Shown here in pieces: positions 16,364-25,329 of a DNA stretch of 64,000 nucleotides. This stretch comes from Fibrobacterota bacterium (GTDB taxonomy: Bacteria > Fibrobacterota > Fibrobacteria > UBA11236): assembly GCA_947482115.1 (NCBI GenBank), contig CANKII010000003.1, forward strand, positions 62,001 to 126,000, given 5' to 3'. Each line of letters begins with the position of its first letter. Position 1 is the first letter of the stretch. The notes beneath the pieces are model-generated. The model saw only the letters and a list, made by a program, of their open reading frames with translations. It was not told where the DNA came from and searched no databases. A program made the translations under genes and the position numbers.

Positions 16364-17977
16364 ATGCGCTTTCCCACTTTTCTGTTTCTTTGCGCCGTTG
16401 CGCCCGCTTTTGCGAATTTACTGGAGGGTTTGCCGGGTGAGGAAATCACCATGTCTCCAGAAGCGATCAACGCCCTCCGAACCCCGTCGGCCATCGCATC
16501 CGATTCCAGTCACGGAGTCAACTGGCTAGCCCCCTCCATTGAAGAACAATTGGGCCGCGATGGTTCTCTTTCCACTCTCGGCAAGGGCGCGATCTTTGTT
16601 CCCACCTACAGTGAACCGAGGCGTGAACCCGATGTGGCGGTTTTCGATAGAAACGGAAAACTCGCAGGTACGGGACAAACCGGCCAGCGCATCCTGCTCG
16701 ATTCCGGAGAATATGATGTGCGTTTTGGATCGGGCGTTTCAGGCCACCGTCTGCACACCCGGGTCAAGGTGGAGGAAGGACACACCACCGTGCTTCCGCC
16801 AAGCTGGGGTGGGCTTCTGGTGGAAACGCTCACTGATTCGGGCGGATACATCGACGGACAATACGATCTGATCCGCATCGAAAACTGGACGAGCTACGGA
16901 CGCGGTAGCGGGTTCAAGGAAGAGCGCCTGCAAAACATCAAGGTCTGGATTCTGCCTCCGGGTCTTTATCGACTTTCCAAAACGGGCGAAGGATATAATT
17001 CGCTCCGCAATTACATCACGGTTCAAATCAATCCGGGCGAATTGCATTCGGTGGAGCTCATCTTCGATCAGGCTTCGGGCGGCAATCTCATCGCCGGTGG
17101 CACCAAATCGCTGAACACGCATACGCAAGTCGGACGACACTGGACTTTTGGATTGCGGGCAGGCGGCAATGTGGGCCTGACCCGGACAGTGGATCAGGCC
17201 AATTCACGGACACAAAGCATTCTGGTTTCCTCGGATCTGCGATCGCGGGCGCGCTATGATCAAACCCGTTACTTCGGCATTACGGAACTGTTCCTGCAAA
17301 ACAGTTTTTTGAAGGATGAAAACAAACCGCTCAGTATCGCATCGGATTATGTGCAATTGCGATCCACGTGGGTGCGACGTCTCAATGCGTGGCTCGGTCC
17401 CTATGTGCGCGGCCAGGCTACCACCCATCTTTTCCCTTCCCACATCAACCTCGACACGGCTTACCGGCTGAGTTCCCATGATTCTGCAGGCGTTGTGAAA
17501 ATCGATTCCACTTTGATCACCTCTGGATCTTTTCGAACGCAGCCGTCCATCTTTCCCCTGTCGCTGGCACAAGGTGTGGGTGTGAACGTGGAATGGTTTT
17601 CACTGTACACGTTGCAATTGTCCACCCAAGCCGGGTTCGCCGCGCGACAACAAATTTCGGCGGGAGACTATCTGGCGCGCACCCGAAATTCCTTTGAACG
17701 GGCCCAGTCCAGCTCCACTATTGGAGCGGAGGGGATTTTGACGGGAACCCTCCGGCTTTCAACCCAATTCACTTTGGACCTGCGCATGGAAGTCTTTTCG
17801 GAAAACGCCAGTCCGCAAGCCCTTCAACTCGAAAATCTCGAAGCGGATTTGCGTTTTTTCCTGACCCGCAATGTGGAGGTCGGCTATCTCTTTCAAATGA
17901 GCGAGACCCTCGACAAGGTGGTCAACCGTTTTCCCACCACGCACAATCTTTCCCTGCGCCTCAGCTTCAACTATTAG
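16364..17977 (+). CDS. Probable outer-membrane beta-protein of unknown function
   Basis: The protein has 537 aa with a signal peptide (cut after about AFAN). Residues about 70-240 look like a periplasmic beta domain (KLAGTGQTGQRILLDSGEYDVRFGSG, reminiscent of PEGA-like repeats). Residues about 250-537 alternate in short amphipathic strands and end in LSLRLSFNY, an aromatic C-terminus typical of barrel proteins. It is 10 bases behind the PqiC-like gene, so it is the last member of the Mla operon and could be its outer-membrane partner. That role is inference. Confidence 0.72.
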   Translation: MRFPTFLFLCAVAPAFANLLEGLPGEEITMSPEAINALRTPSAIASDSSHGVNWLAPSIEEQLGRDGSLSTLGKGAIFVPTYSEPRREPDVAVFDRNGKLAGTGQTGQRILLDSGEYDVRFGSGVSGHRLHTRVKVEEGHTTVLPPSWGGLLVETLTDSGGYIDGQYDLIRIENWTSYGRGSGFKEERLQNIKVWILPPGLYRLSKTGEGYNSLRNYITVQINPGELHSVELIFDQASGGNLIAGGTKSLNTHTQVGRHWTFGLRAGGNVGLTRTVDQANSRTQSILVSSDLRSRARYDQTRYFGITELFLQNSFLKDENKPLSIASDYVQLRSTWVRRLNAWLGPYVRGQATTHLFPSHINLDTAYRLSSHDSAGVVKIDSTLITSGSFRTQPSIFPLSLAQGVGVNVEWFSLYTLQLSTQAGFAARQQISAGDYLARTRNSFERAQSSSTIGAEGILTGTLRLSTQFTLDLRMEVFSENASPQALQLENLEADLRFFLTRNVEVGYLFQMSETLDKVVNRFPTTHNLSLRLSFNY

Positions 17978-18101
17978 GCCCGTTTCAGGCCTTTCCTCGC
18001 GAATTTTCAAGGCTTTACGCAAAGCGGCGGCGGGGGAATTGGGGTATATTTCGAGAGACTTGACCCGGTTGTTTTTCCGCTGTTAAAGGGAATTTATCAC
18101 C

Positions 18102-19982
18102 ATGCTTTTTATGCTTGCCGTTTTGTGCGCTCCGCTCAGCCTTCTGGCCGCAACGCCCCTGACCACGGTTCATCCCAGTTGGACCAAGATCAACCTGCGG
18201 CCGGTGACGAGTTTTCGGCCCATGGTGGGAGGTATGGAATTTCTTTCCGATGGCCGCCTTGTGATCGGACACTGGGGCGGAACGCGGGACGCATGCTGTC
18301 CCTCCGGTAACTATGGCAATCGGCAATACACGGGAAAGATTTATGTCCTGAGTGGGGTGACAGGAGATAATCCCAGCGTCACAGTGGATTCCATTGCAAG
18401 CGGTCTCGAAGATATCATGGGTCTGACCGTGGTGCGGGATACGATTTATGTCTCCGGCGGAAACCAGATTTTACGGCTTGTCCGTTCGGGAAATACTGGA
18501 CCCATTACACGAGTTGACACCGTGTTCATCCTTCCGGGAACACCCCAGACCAGCGGTGCCAATGCTGGCGATTCTTTGAAGCCCGTAAAGGGCCGCAGTG
18601 AGTGGCTGTACGGAATGTTGGCCCGCAACGACACGTTCTTTGTCAACCCGTCCGCCATGTACAACGCCAATAATCCCGGGCAGGTCAACCCCTATCGGGG
18701 TACTTTTCTCGCTGTAAACCCAGGTAATGGCAGCAGCAATAAACGGGGGGCTTTTCAAATTCGCGCCATGGGTTTACGACATCCCACCGGCCTGACCTTC
18801 GGACCCGAAGGAACAATCTGGACTTGCGAAACACAAGGCCATTATGAACCCACTGATAAATTGATCCAGTTGAAAGTCGGTGCTCATTACGGTTACAAGC
18901 ACTATTACTCGGCCACCAGTACCACCAACCCTTCCCCCTTTTTGCCGCCCGAAAGTTGGGACGGTATGACCGAAAGTCCTGCGGCTGTTTTTATACCTCA
19001 GGAAGGTAGCGGAGGGAGTGGTACCATGAATGCCACCGGAGTTTTCGGTGATTCTCCAGGTCAACCGTTCTACCTCTCCAACGGCCCTTATGCCGGCCAA
19101 TTTTTGATGGGTGATGTGAGTTGGGGCGGGGTACAGCGCTACTTCGTTGAGAAAGTGAATGGCGACTATCAGGGGGCCGGGTTCGTTTTCACAGGCGGTA
19201 TTGAATCCGGAGCATACCGCATCGCGCAGGGTTCCGATGGCATGCTGTACTTTGGCATGATCGGAGCGTCGGGCGACTGGAGTTGGAATGGCCAGTATTA
19301 TGGCCTTCAAAAATTGAAATACAATGGAACCCCTACCTTTGAGATGCTGGCTGTCCGCTCACGAGCTGCAGGCATGGAAATCGAATTCACCATGCCGGTG
19401 GATACGAACCTCGCTAAACTGGTTTCCAACTATACCGTACAGACTTATTACTACGCACCCGTTTGGGCTTACGGTGGAAGTAAAGCCAGTCCCGGTGCAG
19501 TAACCCTTCAGATTGGAACCATTCAGATCTCCCCCGATCGCAAGAGCGTTTATCTCCCCCTCACCGGTTTGGTGGCGCGAACAGGCATTCAGCATCGTAT
19601 TGTGGAAATCACCTTGAACAGCAGCCTTCGGGCTGCAGGCGGCACCACCGCACCGTGGACGTCAAAAGCCTACTACACGCTCAACGCCATTTCCAACACG
19701 ACACCATTCACTGCACCCGCACCCATCGACCGCGAAATCGTTCGCAAGGGTTTGTTGAATCAGTTGCATTGGAGAATTTCCGGCAACAACTTGATCCTGC
19801 AAACACCTTTCAAGGGAACCTATCAAGTCCGGGTTCGCGATCTGCGTGGGGCATTACTGGCCTCTGCCGCAGGTGCAGGGCCCCAGACTCACACCGTGGA
19901 CATTCATGGAATACATGGATATGTGGCGGTGGAAGCCGTCGGTGAAGGCGTGAATCTACGCCGCACCTTGATGATACCTTGA
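18102..19982 (+). CDS. Secreted sugar-dehydrogenase-like protein with T9SS-type C-terminus
   Basis: The protein has 626 aa with a signal peptide (1-18). Residues about 35-400 form a six-bladed propeller like the soluble glucose/sorbosone dehydrogenase family; GLRHPTGLTFGPEGTIW is the characteristic blade motif. No CxxCH haem site is present. The last 65 residues (YQVRVRDLRGALLAS ... RRTLMIP) look like a T9SS sorting domain, so it is probably surface-attached or secreted. A ribosome site (AAAGGGA) precedes the ATG. Whether it binds PQQ is not clear from sequence. Confidence 0.8.
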   Translation: MLFMLAVLCAPLSLLAATPLTTVHPSWTKINLRPVTSFRPMVGGMEFLSDGRLVIGHWGGTRDACCPSGNYGNRQYTGKIYVLSGVTGDNPSVTVDSIASGLEDIMGLTVVRDTIYVSGGNQILRLVRSGNTGPITRVDTVFILPGTPQTSGANAGDSLKPVKGRSEWLYGMLARNDTFFVNPSAMYNANNPGQVNPYRGTFLAVNPGNGSSNKRGAFQIRAMGLRHPTGLTFGPEGTIWTCETQGHYEPTDKLIQLKVGAHYGYKHYYSATSTTNPSPFLPPESWDGMTESPAAVFIPQEGSGGSGTMNATGVFGDSPGQPFYLSNGPYAGQFLMGDVSWGGVQRYFVEKVNGDYQGAGFVFTGGIESGAYRIAQGSDGMLYFGMIGASGDWSWNGQYYGLQKLKYNGTPTFEMLAVRSRAAGMEIEFTMPVDTNLAKLVSNYTVQTYYYAPVWAYGGSKASPGAVTLQIGTIQISPDRKSVYLPLTGLVARTGIQHRIVEITLNSSLRAAGGTTAPWTSKAYYTLNAISNTTPFTAPAPIDREIVRKGLLNQLHWRISGNNLILQTPFKGTYQVRVRDLRGALLASAAGAGPQTHTVDIHGIHGYVAVEAVGEGVNLRRTLMIP

Positions 19983-20014
19983 TTTAAAAACGTTCCTGAA
20001 AAGAGGACTGAAAA

Positions 20015-21811
20015 ATGAAACGCTTCAATCTTAAAATCATAGCTGCCGCCATTCTCGGTTTGGCAGCCGTACCCACTTTCGCCGCCCTGACCTACTCCGG
20101 TTGCCCGGACATGCTGGGTTCCGATTTCACAATAACGTCCCTCAATTCCAATGCCACGGATACCACCATCAAGGAACCCGGAAAAATGGCCTTGATGACG
20201 AATGATCAGAACAACGTGGACGTGTATTTCATCCAGCGTTATGGAAAGGTGAGGAAATACGACGGGACCACCAAGGCAACTTCCACGGTGGCAAACTTCA
20301 ACTTCGGCAGCGGCACCAACCAGGCCGACACCAATCAAATCTATACGAGCTCAAGCGAAGGGCTTCAAGGTATCGCGCTCGATCCCGCATTCAAAACAAA
20401 CCATTGGGTATACCTCTACTTTGTCATGAAAACCACCTGGAAGGTTACGCGATACACCTTGACCGGCACGACGCTGGATCTAGCCACTGCGAAAACCATC
20501 ATCCGGTTCACGCATACTTCTTTCGCCCAGCACGCAGGGTCGACACTCCGATTCGATGCGGATGGCAATCTGTGGATGACGGTGGCAGACAATGGCGGAA
20601 GCAACTGGCCCGATGATCGAACCGTGCTTTATCAGGCCGCCAACACCAACAAGTATTTCGGCAAGATTCTGCGCATCAAACCCCGCGCCATCCCGGACAA
20701 TCAATCCCCGTTGACTCCGGGATTGGGCAGCACGTATGATGTTCCCGCCGGTAACCTGCGCCAGAAATTTTTCGACATCGGCGGTCCGACAGGACAGGAC
20801 ACGAACAAAATATTGCCCGAAGTTTATGTGATGGGATCGCGCAATCCCTATTCCATCGCGATTGATACGGTGCGAAAGGCCGTCGCTTGGGGGGACGTGG
20901 GTCCCGATACTTATGGGTCTGGATCGCCGGAAAATCAATGGACAGAGGAATTCAACTTCACCACCCAACCCGGAAATTTCGGCTGGCCTATGTGGGCCGG
21001 CAAACTCACCCCCATGCCCACCGCTGGCTGGGCTGGATTCACGGCGCCCTCCGGCGTCAGCGGAACCATGTCGGCCCCGATCAACACGCGCCCGGATAAT
21101 ACCGGTGTCACCAACCTTTCGCCGGCGCAACCCGCCATGATCAACTATGTCAAGAACTGCGCCATCACCGGCCCGGTGTATTATTACAAGGGAAGCGACA
21201 CTTCCAAGGTCAAATTTCCCCCGCATTTGAACGGTGCATGGTTCATCGCCGATTTTAACAGCCCGTGGATTAATGCGGTGGAAATGAATGCTGCCGGCAC
21301 GGCTGTATTGAGCATGAAAAAAATGTTTTCCGTCTCCACCGGCGGAAGCCCCACACTTTCCGTAGCCACCACGGGCAACTCGCTCAAACAAATTAACCCA
21401 ACTTCTGGATCCGCCCTGATGAACACCTCCAATTCCATTACGGATCTGCAGATGGGAAGCGATGGAGCCATGTACGTCATGAATTATTCCGGGTATCGAA
21501 CCTATGACGCCAAGGCAGGATTGCTCCGCATCACCTACAACGGTACTTGCCAGCCTGCCGTTGTGCCTTTGCTCAATGCCCATATTCGTGATGCACGAAC
21601 TTTAATGGAGGTTCGCGGTTTGAATGTTTCCATTCTTGCAACGGGGATTCATTCGGTGGAAGTCCGAAGCCTTTCGGGCAAACTGATGGCAAGCCGCAAA
21701 GGATCCGGATTGGCTCGTTACACGTTCGATGAACTGAAGAACCCGGGTATTTATCTGGTGTATCTGAATTCCGACGAAGGAAGACGGGTTCAGAAAATCA
21801 TTCGGCAATAA
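20015..21811 (+). CDS. Secreted glucose/sorbosone dehydrogenase-like protein with T9SS-type C-terminus
   Basis: The protein has 598 aa with a signal peptide (1-23). Propeller motifs of the PQQ-type sugar dehydrogenase family are clear: SEGLQGIALDPAFKTNHWVYLY, AGSTLRFDADGNLWMT and YVMGSRNPYSIAID. The C-terminal 75 residues carry a T9SS-type sorting pattern (SVEVRSLSGKLMA, then PGIYLVYLNSDEGRRVQKI). It lies 32 bases behind its paralogue-like neighbour. The 3' end overlaps the convergent flavin oxidoreductase by 14 bases. Confidence 0.85.
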   Translation: MKRFNLKIIAAAILGLAAVPTFAALTYSGCPDMLGSDFTITSLNSNATDTTIKEPGKMALMTNDQNNVDVYFIQRYGKVRKYDGTTKATSTVANFNFGSGTNQADTNQIYTSSSEGLQGIALDPAFKTNHWVYLYFVMKTTWKVTRYTLTGTTLDLATAKTIIRFTHTSFAQHAGSTLRFDADGNLWMTVADNGGSNWPDDRTVLYQAANTNKYFGKILRIKPRAIPDNQSPLTPGLGSTYDVPAGNLRQKFFDIGGPTGQDTNKILPEVYVMGSRNPYSIAIDTVRKAVAWGDVGPDTYGSGSPENQWTEEFNFTTQPGNFGWPMWAGKLTPMPTAGWAGFTAPSGVSGTMSAPINTRPDNTGVTNLSPAQPAMINYVKNCAITGPVYYYKGSDTSKVKFPPHLNGAWFIADFNSPWINAVEMNAAGTAVLSMKKMFSVSTGGSPTLSVATTGNSLKQINPTSGSALMNTSNSITDLQMGSDGAMYVMNYSGYRTYDAKAGLLRITYNGTCQPAVVPLLNAHIRDARTLMEVRGLNVSILATGIHSVEVRSLSGKLMASRKGSGLARYTFDELKNPGIYLVYLNSDEGRRVQKIIRQ

Positions 21812-23267
21812 TCTTCGCTTTTTCCCGTTCCGCCTGTTTGATTTCCTTGAGGCGCGCAAACTCCGGCGTAGCCTTGTAATAATCATCCAACGGAAAGCAA
21901 CCCGATTTCAAACCGTTGCGTGGCGCCGTGGTGCAATCGGAAAAGGTGCGGCAGATTTTTTTGGTTTCGATGGTGCCATTTGCCAGCGAGTCGGCCACAA
22001 TGCCTGGATAAGACAACATCATGCGGCCAAGACCGATGATATCGGTGTAATTATTGCGCACCAATGCCTGAGACACCTGCGGAATGAATTCCTGAAGATA
22101 GGTCAGGCCGGAACTGACCAGCGGCATTCGCGGCACGGCCTGTTTGAGCTGGCGAACCACCGAGACCTGACGCGCCACACCCACCACCGGATCTTCCGGC
22201 GGCTGATAACCGTCAGAAGGCGGATACAACGCAGGCCTTTGAATGTGTGGGTTGTAATAAGGGGATCCGCAGGAAACATTGACCACGGACACACCCCAAT
22301 CCTTGAGCATGCCGAGATATTGAACTGGTTCGGTGAGATCCATTTCCAGCGGATTCTCCGGCTTCAACCCAAAACCATAACGATAGGGCAACAGATCGGA
22401 AAAATCCTCGGGCACCCCGTCCGGACCATCCACGCCTTTTTTGAAGGGTACTAGATCAAACACCGAAAGCCGCGCACCGAGGATTAGACTTGGAGCAGCC
22501 TGGCGAATGCCTTGAATGATTTCCCGCGCAAAACGCGAACGCTGTTCGAGAGAGTCCCCCCCGTAAGGACCGGAGCGTGTGAAGGCTGAAAGGAATTCAT
22601 GGCCCAGATAGCCGTGGCATTGTTTCACGTCCACAAAACGCACGCCGCTTTTCTCCGCGAGAATCGCTGCAGCCACATAATCCTCGATCAACCGCTTGAT
22701 GTCATCATCGCTCAAGATCGGCTGCTCTTTCGCAAGGTTGTACTTGCGATCCAGAATCGGATGCCGGTAAGCAAGACTGGGTTCCAATTTTGTTTTTTCA
22801 TTGGGCCGCGAGAAACGTCCCGAATGCGTGAGCTGATATCCCCAAAGAAGATCCGAGACTGTTCCAAATCGTTTGGCATGGGTTTCCAGAATTTTGTCCG
22901 CCGCCTCGCGGATCAGCGGTGCATTTTCCCTGGACAAAATCAGCTGATTGGGGTTGGCCCGGCCATCGCGCCGCACGGCCATGGCTTCCAAGCCCCAAAG
23001 AAATTTGGCTCCGGATTCCCCGAACCGGGTCCAACGCCGGATCAAGTCCTCAGTCGGCTTCCCATCCTCAGTGGTGTCCCAACCTTCCATGGGATGCACG
23101 CAATACCGGTTTCCAACGGTAAAATCCCCAATTTGAATGGGGGTGGATACGGGAGATTCCGGCGCCTTTTGAATGGCATCTTCCACGGGAATATCCAACC
23201 CGAGAACTTCCATCCGCTCCCGAAAAGCAGCCGCAGTTTTGAGCGAGGTAAGCTTCTTGATTTCCAT
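21798..23267 (-). CDS. NADH:flavin oxidoreductase, Old Yellow Enzyme family
   Basis: A 489-aa FMN barrel enzyme. The N-terminal GNRYCVHPMEGWD resembles the FMN-binding start of 2,4-dienoyl-CoA reductase-like members. QLTHSGRFSRP holds the paired catalytic segment, and HGYLGHEFLSAFTR and PLVSSGLTY follow the barrel order. There is no C-terminal FeS/FAD half, so it is a single-domain form with some 60 extra N-terminal residues. It diverges from the uronate operon and shares its promoter region, so it may act on a related sugar acid or unsaturated product. The substrate is unknown. Confidence 0.85.
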   Translation of the reverse strand: MEIKKLTSLKTAAAFRERMEVLGLDIPVEDAIQKAPESPVSTPIQIGDFTVGNRYCVHPMEGWDTTEDGKPTEDLIRRWTRFGESGAKFLWGLEAMAVRRDGRANPNQLILSRENAPLIREAADKILETHAKRFGTVSDLLWGYQLTHSGRFSRPNEKTKLEPSLAYRHPILDRKYNLAKEQPILSDDDIKRLIEDYVAAAILAEKSGVRFVDVKQCHGYLGHEFLSAFTRSGPYGGDSLEQRSRFAREIIQGIRQAAPSLILGARLSVFDLVPFKKGVDGPDGVPEDFSDLLPYRYGFGLKPENPLEMDLTEPVQYLGMLKDWGVSVVNVSCGSPYYNPHIQRPALYPPSDGYQPPEDPVVGVARQVSVVRQLKQAVPRMPLVSSGLTYLQEFIPQVSQALVRNNYTDIIGLGRMMLSYPGIVADSLANGTIETKKICRTFSDCTTAPRNGLKSGCFPLDDYYKATPEFARLKEIKQAEREKAKIIAE

Positions 23268-23276
23268 AATTTCCTG

Positions 23277-23307
23277 TTGTGGAAGTAGGATTTTGGCATA
23301 TATTATA
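23277..23307. promoter_or_regulatory. Candidate overlapping divergent promoters of the uronate locus
   Basis: On the + strand TTGTGG (23277-23282), 18 bases, TATTAT (23301-23306) could drive the MFS operon with a leader of about 115 bases. On the - strand the same spot gives an extended -10, TGCTATAAT, facing the flavin oxidoreductase. The rest of the 159-base gap holds no gene. The XRE-cupin regulator encoded in the operon is a natural candidate to bind here. Confidence 0.4.
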
Positions 23308-23426
23308 GCACATAAGCAAGTTTTTCGCCCTGAAAATTTATTTTCCAGTGTGACTGAACTTTGGGTTCTGAATTCCTAAAATCCATGGTCTTTGTTGTTT
23401 TTACACCCAGAATTTGGAGGATTGTC

Positions 23427-24737
23427 ATGAGTTCTACTTCTTCCCAGGCCCCAAGTCGTCTCGAAGCAGCCAAATGGCTCGCACTCACTGCTGCCATTTT
23501 AGGCTGGATGTTTGATGGTCTGGAAATGGGAATCTTCCCCTTGGTAGGCAAACCCGCGCTCAAAGAAATGCTCGGCGGTGCGCCCATCGGCACCTGGTTT
23601 GGAATCATCATCGCGGTATTTCTCGTGGGTGCCGCTCTCGGAGGAGTCTTACTCGGCTGGCTGGGAGATCGCATCGGTCGCACTCGTGCCATGGTGTGGA
23701 GCGTACTGGCCTATTCTTTGTTTTCCGGTCTGGCAGCATTTGTGCAGGCTCCGTGGCAATTGGCGATCTTGCGCTTTCTCGCAGCCTTGGGCATGGGAGG
23801 ACAATGGGCTCTAGGAGTAGCGCTCGTCATGGAAATCTGGCCGTCTAATTCCAGACCTTTGATGGCGGGCATTATCGGAGCTTCCGCGAATGTGGGTTTT
23901 CTCCTCATCGCCCTTCTTTCCCTTGGCCTCACGAGCGTCATCACAACCCTCACGCAAGTGTTCGGCGCAATATTGCCGGCGAATTGGGTTACGGCTTTGG
24001 TCCAGAACGGAAGCTGGCGTCTACTGATGATCCTCAGTGCGCTCCCGGCGCTCCTGACGTTTTTCATCCGCATGTTCGTGCCTGAATCTGAAATGTGGGA
24101 GCAAAGCAGCAAGAAACAAGTGGCGAAAGTCAGCATCGGCAACCTGTTCCAGAACGGTCTCGCCAAAAGCACGCTTCTCGGCGCGGCCTTGGGCGCGGTG
24201 GCCCTGCTGGGCACATGGGGATCGGTGCAATGGATTCCTGCATGGGCAGACAAGCTTTCCGGTAAAACACCCGGTGTGAGCGCGGTAGTGCAAATGTGTT
24301 CCGCGTGTGGAGCGATCGTCTTCAGCATCGGATTCGCGCTCATTGCTGAAAAGTTGAATCGTCGCATCGCCTATTTTGCCCTCGCTTTGATCTCCCTTGT
24401 CGCCTGTGCCATTCTTTTCCGCATCCCGATGGAATATGGCGCGGGCTTCCGGTTCTGGACCTTCCTTGTGGGTGGCATCACGGCCGGATTTTACGGATGG
24501 CTGCCGCTTTACCTGCCCGAGTTGTTTCCGACACGCATGCGCGCCATGGGTTCCGGTTTCACTTTCAACGCGGGCCGGCTCTTCGCCGCGGGAGGAACTT
24601 TGGTCAGCGGTCAGCTGCTGAATTATTTCCATGAGGACTTCGCGAAAATGTGCTCCGTCATCAGTCTGGTTTATCTCGTGGGGGTGATTCTGATCTGGTT
24701 CGCGCCCGAGACCAAAGGAAAACCTTTGCCGGAATAA
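23427..24737 (+). CDS. MFS transporter, probable uronate or unsaturated oligosaccharide importer
   Basis: The protein has 436 aa and about 12 membrane helices. MFS motif A is at GWLGDRIGRTRAMVW, and WMFDGLEMGIF sits in helix 1. The start at 23427 is set by GGAGG seven bases upstream; the longer open frame adds non-membrane residues without a ribosome site. It heads the uronate operon, and the GH88 enzyme behind it has no signal peptide, so import of an unsaturated disaccharide or uronate is inferred. Confidence 0.88.
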   Translation: MSSTSSQAPSRLEAAKWLALTAAILGWMFDGLEMGIFPLVGKPALKEMLGGAPIGTWFGIIIAVFLVGAALGGVLLGWLGDRIGRTRAMVWSVLAYSLFSGLAAFVQAPWQLAILRFLAALGMGGQWALGVALVMEIWPSNSRPLMAGIIGASANVGFLLIALLSLGLTSVITTLTQVFGAILPANWVTALVQNGSWRLLMILSALPALLTFFIRMFVPESEMWEQSSKKQVAKVSIGNLFQNGLAKSTLLGAALGAVALLGTWGSVQWIPAWADKLSGKTPGVSAVVQMCSACGAIVFSIGFALIAEKLNRRIAYFALALISLVACAILFRIPMEYGAGFRFWTFLVGGITAGFYGWLPLYLPELFPTRMRAMGSGFTFNAGRLFAAGGTLVSGQLLNYFHEDFAKMCSVISLVYLVGVILIWFAPETKGKPLPE

Positions 24738-24791
24738 AACTGGGATGAAATTGAAAATGAATCTCCTTGATTTGAAACACCGGGTGGACTT

Positions 24792-25325
24792 GTGACTTCC
24801 GAACGGAGTTATGACTTCACCATTTTGCGTTCACTGCGGAAAACACAGGGCTATACCATTGCCGATGTCGCCGGAAATTCCGGCATTTCGACGGCGGTCA
24901 TCTCACGCATTGAACGCAATCAGGCCATGCCAGAACTGGAAACTTTGGCGCGTATGGCGCGGGTTTTCAGCATGTCCGCCACGGACTTGCTGGGTCTGGC
25001 TGAAGTTCGCACGGCGCAAATCACATCGGCCCAACATTATGTTTCCGGCGGATTTGAGTTTCAGAACATCAACTTCGCAAATCTCCAGATCTTTTACGGA
25101 ACCGGCCCTGCAGGTTCCAAGGCCAGCCGCCCCGAAGTGCATCACAACGATATGGAAATTTGCTGGGTCATTTCCGGAAAAGTCGAACTGGTGGTCGGAA
25201 CCGATCGTCATGTATTGAAGGAAGGCGAGGCGTTGCAGTTCGACGCCATGCTCAAACACGAATACCTTGCCGTGGAGGACTGCAAAATTCTGACTTTGCA
25301 TCTCCACAAGGGAAAGAGGATGTAA
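24792..25325 (+). CDS. XRE-family regulator with cupin sensor domain
   Basis: The protein has 177 aa from GTG 24792. Helix-turn-helix at about 8-65 (GYTIADVAGNSGISTAVISRIERNQ); cupin barrel at about 95-175 (EVHHNDMEICWVISGKVELVVG, DAMLKHEYLAV). Cupin-linked XRE proteins are usually local repressors or activators that sense a metabolite in the cupin. Its place between the transporter and the hydrolase makes it the likely regulator of this operon. Confidence 0.9.
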   Translation: MTSERSYDFTILRSLRKTQGYTIADVAGNSGISTAVISRIERNQAMPELETLARMARVFSMSATDLLGLAEVRTAQITSAQHYVSGGFEFQNINFANLQIFYGTGPAGSKASRPEVHHNDMEICWVISGKVELVVGTDRHVLKEGEALQFDAMLKHEYLAVEDCKILTLHLHKGKRM

Positions 25326-25329
25326 CGCC

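Noticed and set aside
20480-21583. 367-codon frame opposite the second sugar-dehydrogenase-like gene
   Set aside because: The sense frame has a signal peptide, propeller motifs and a sorting domain; the antisense frame has none.
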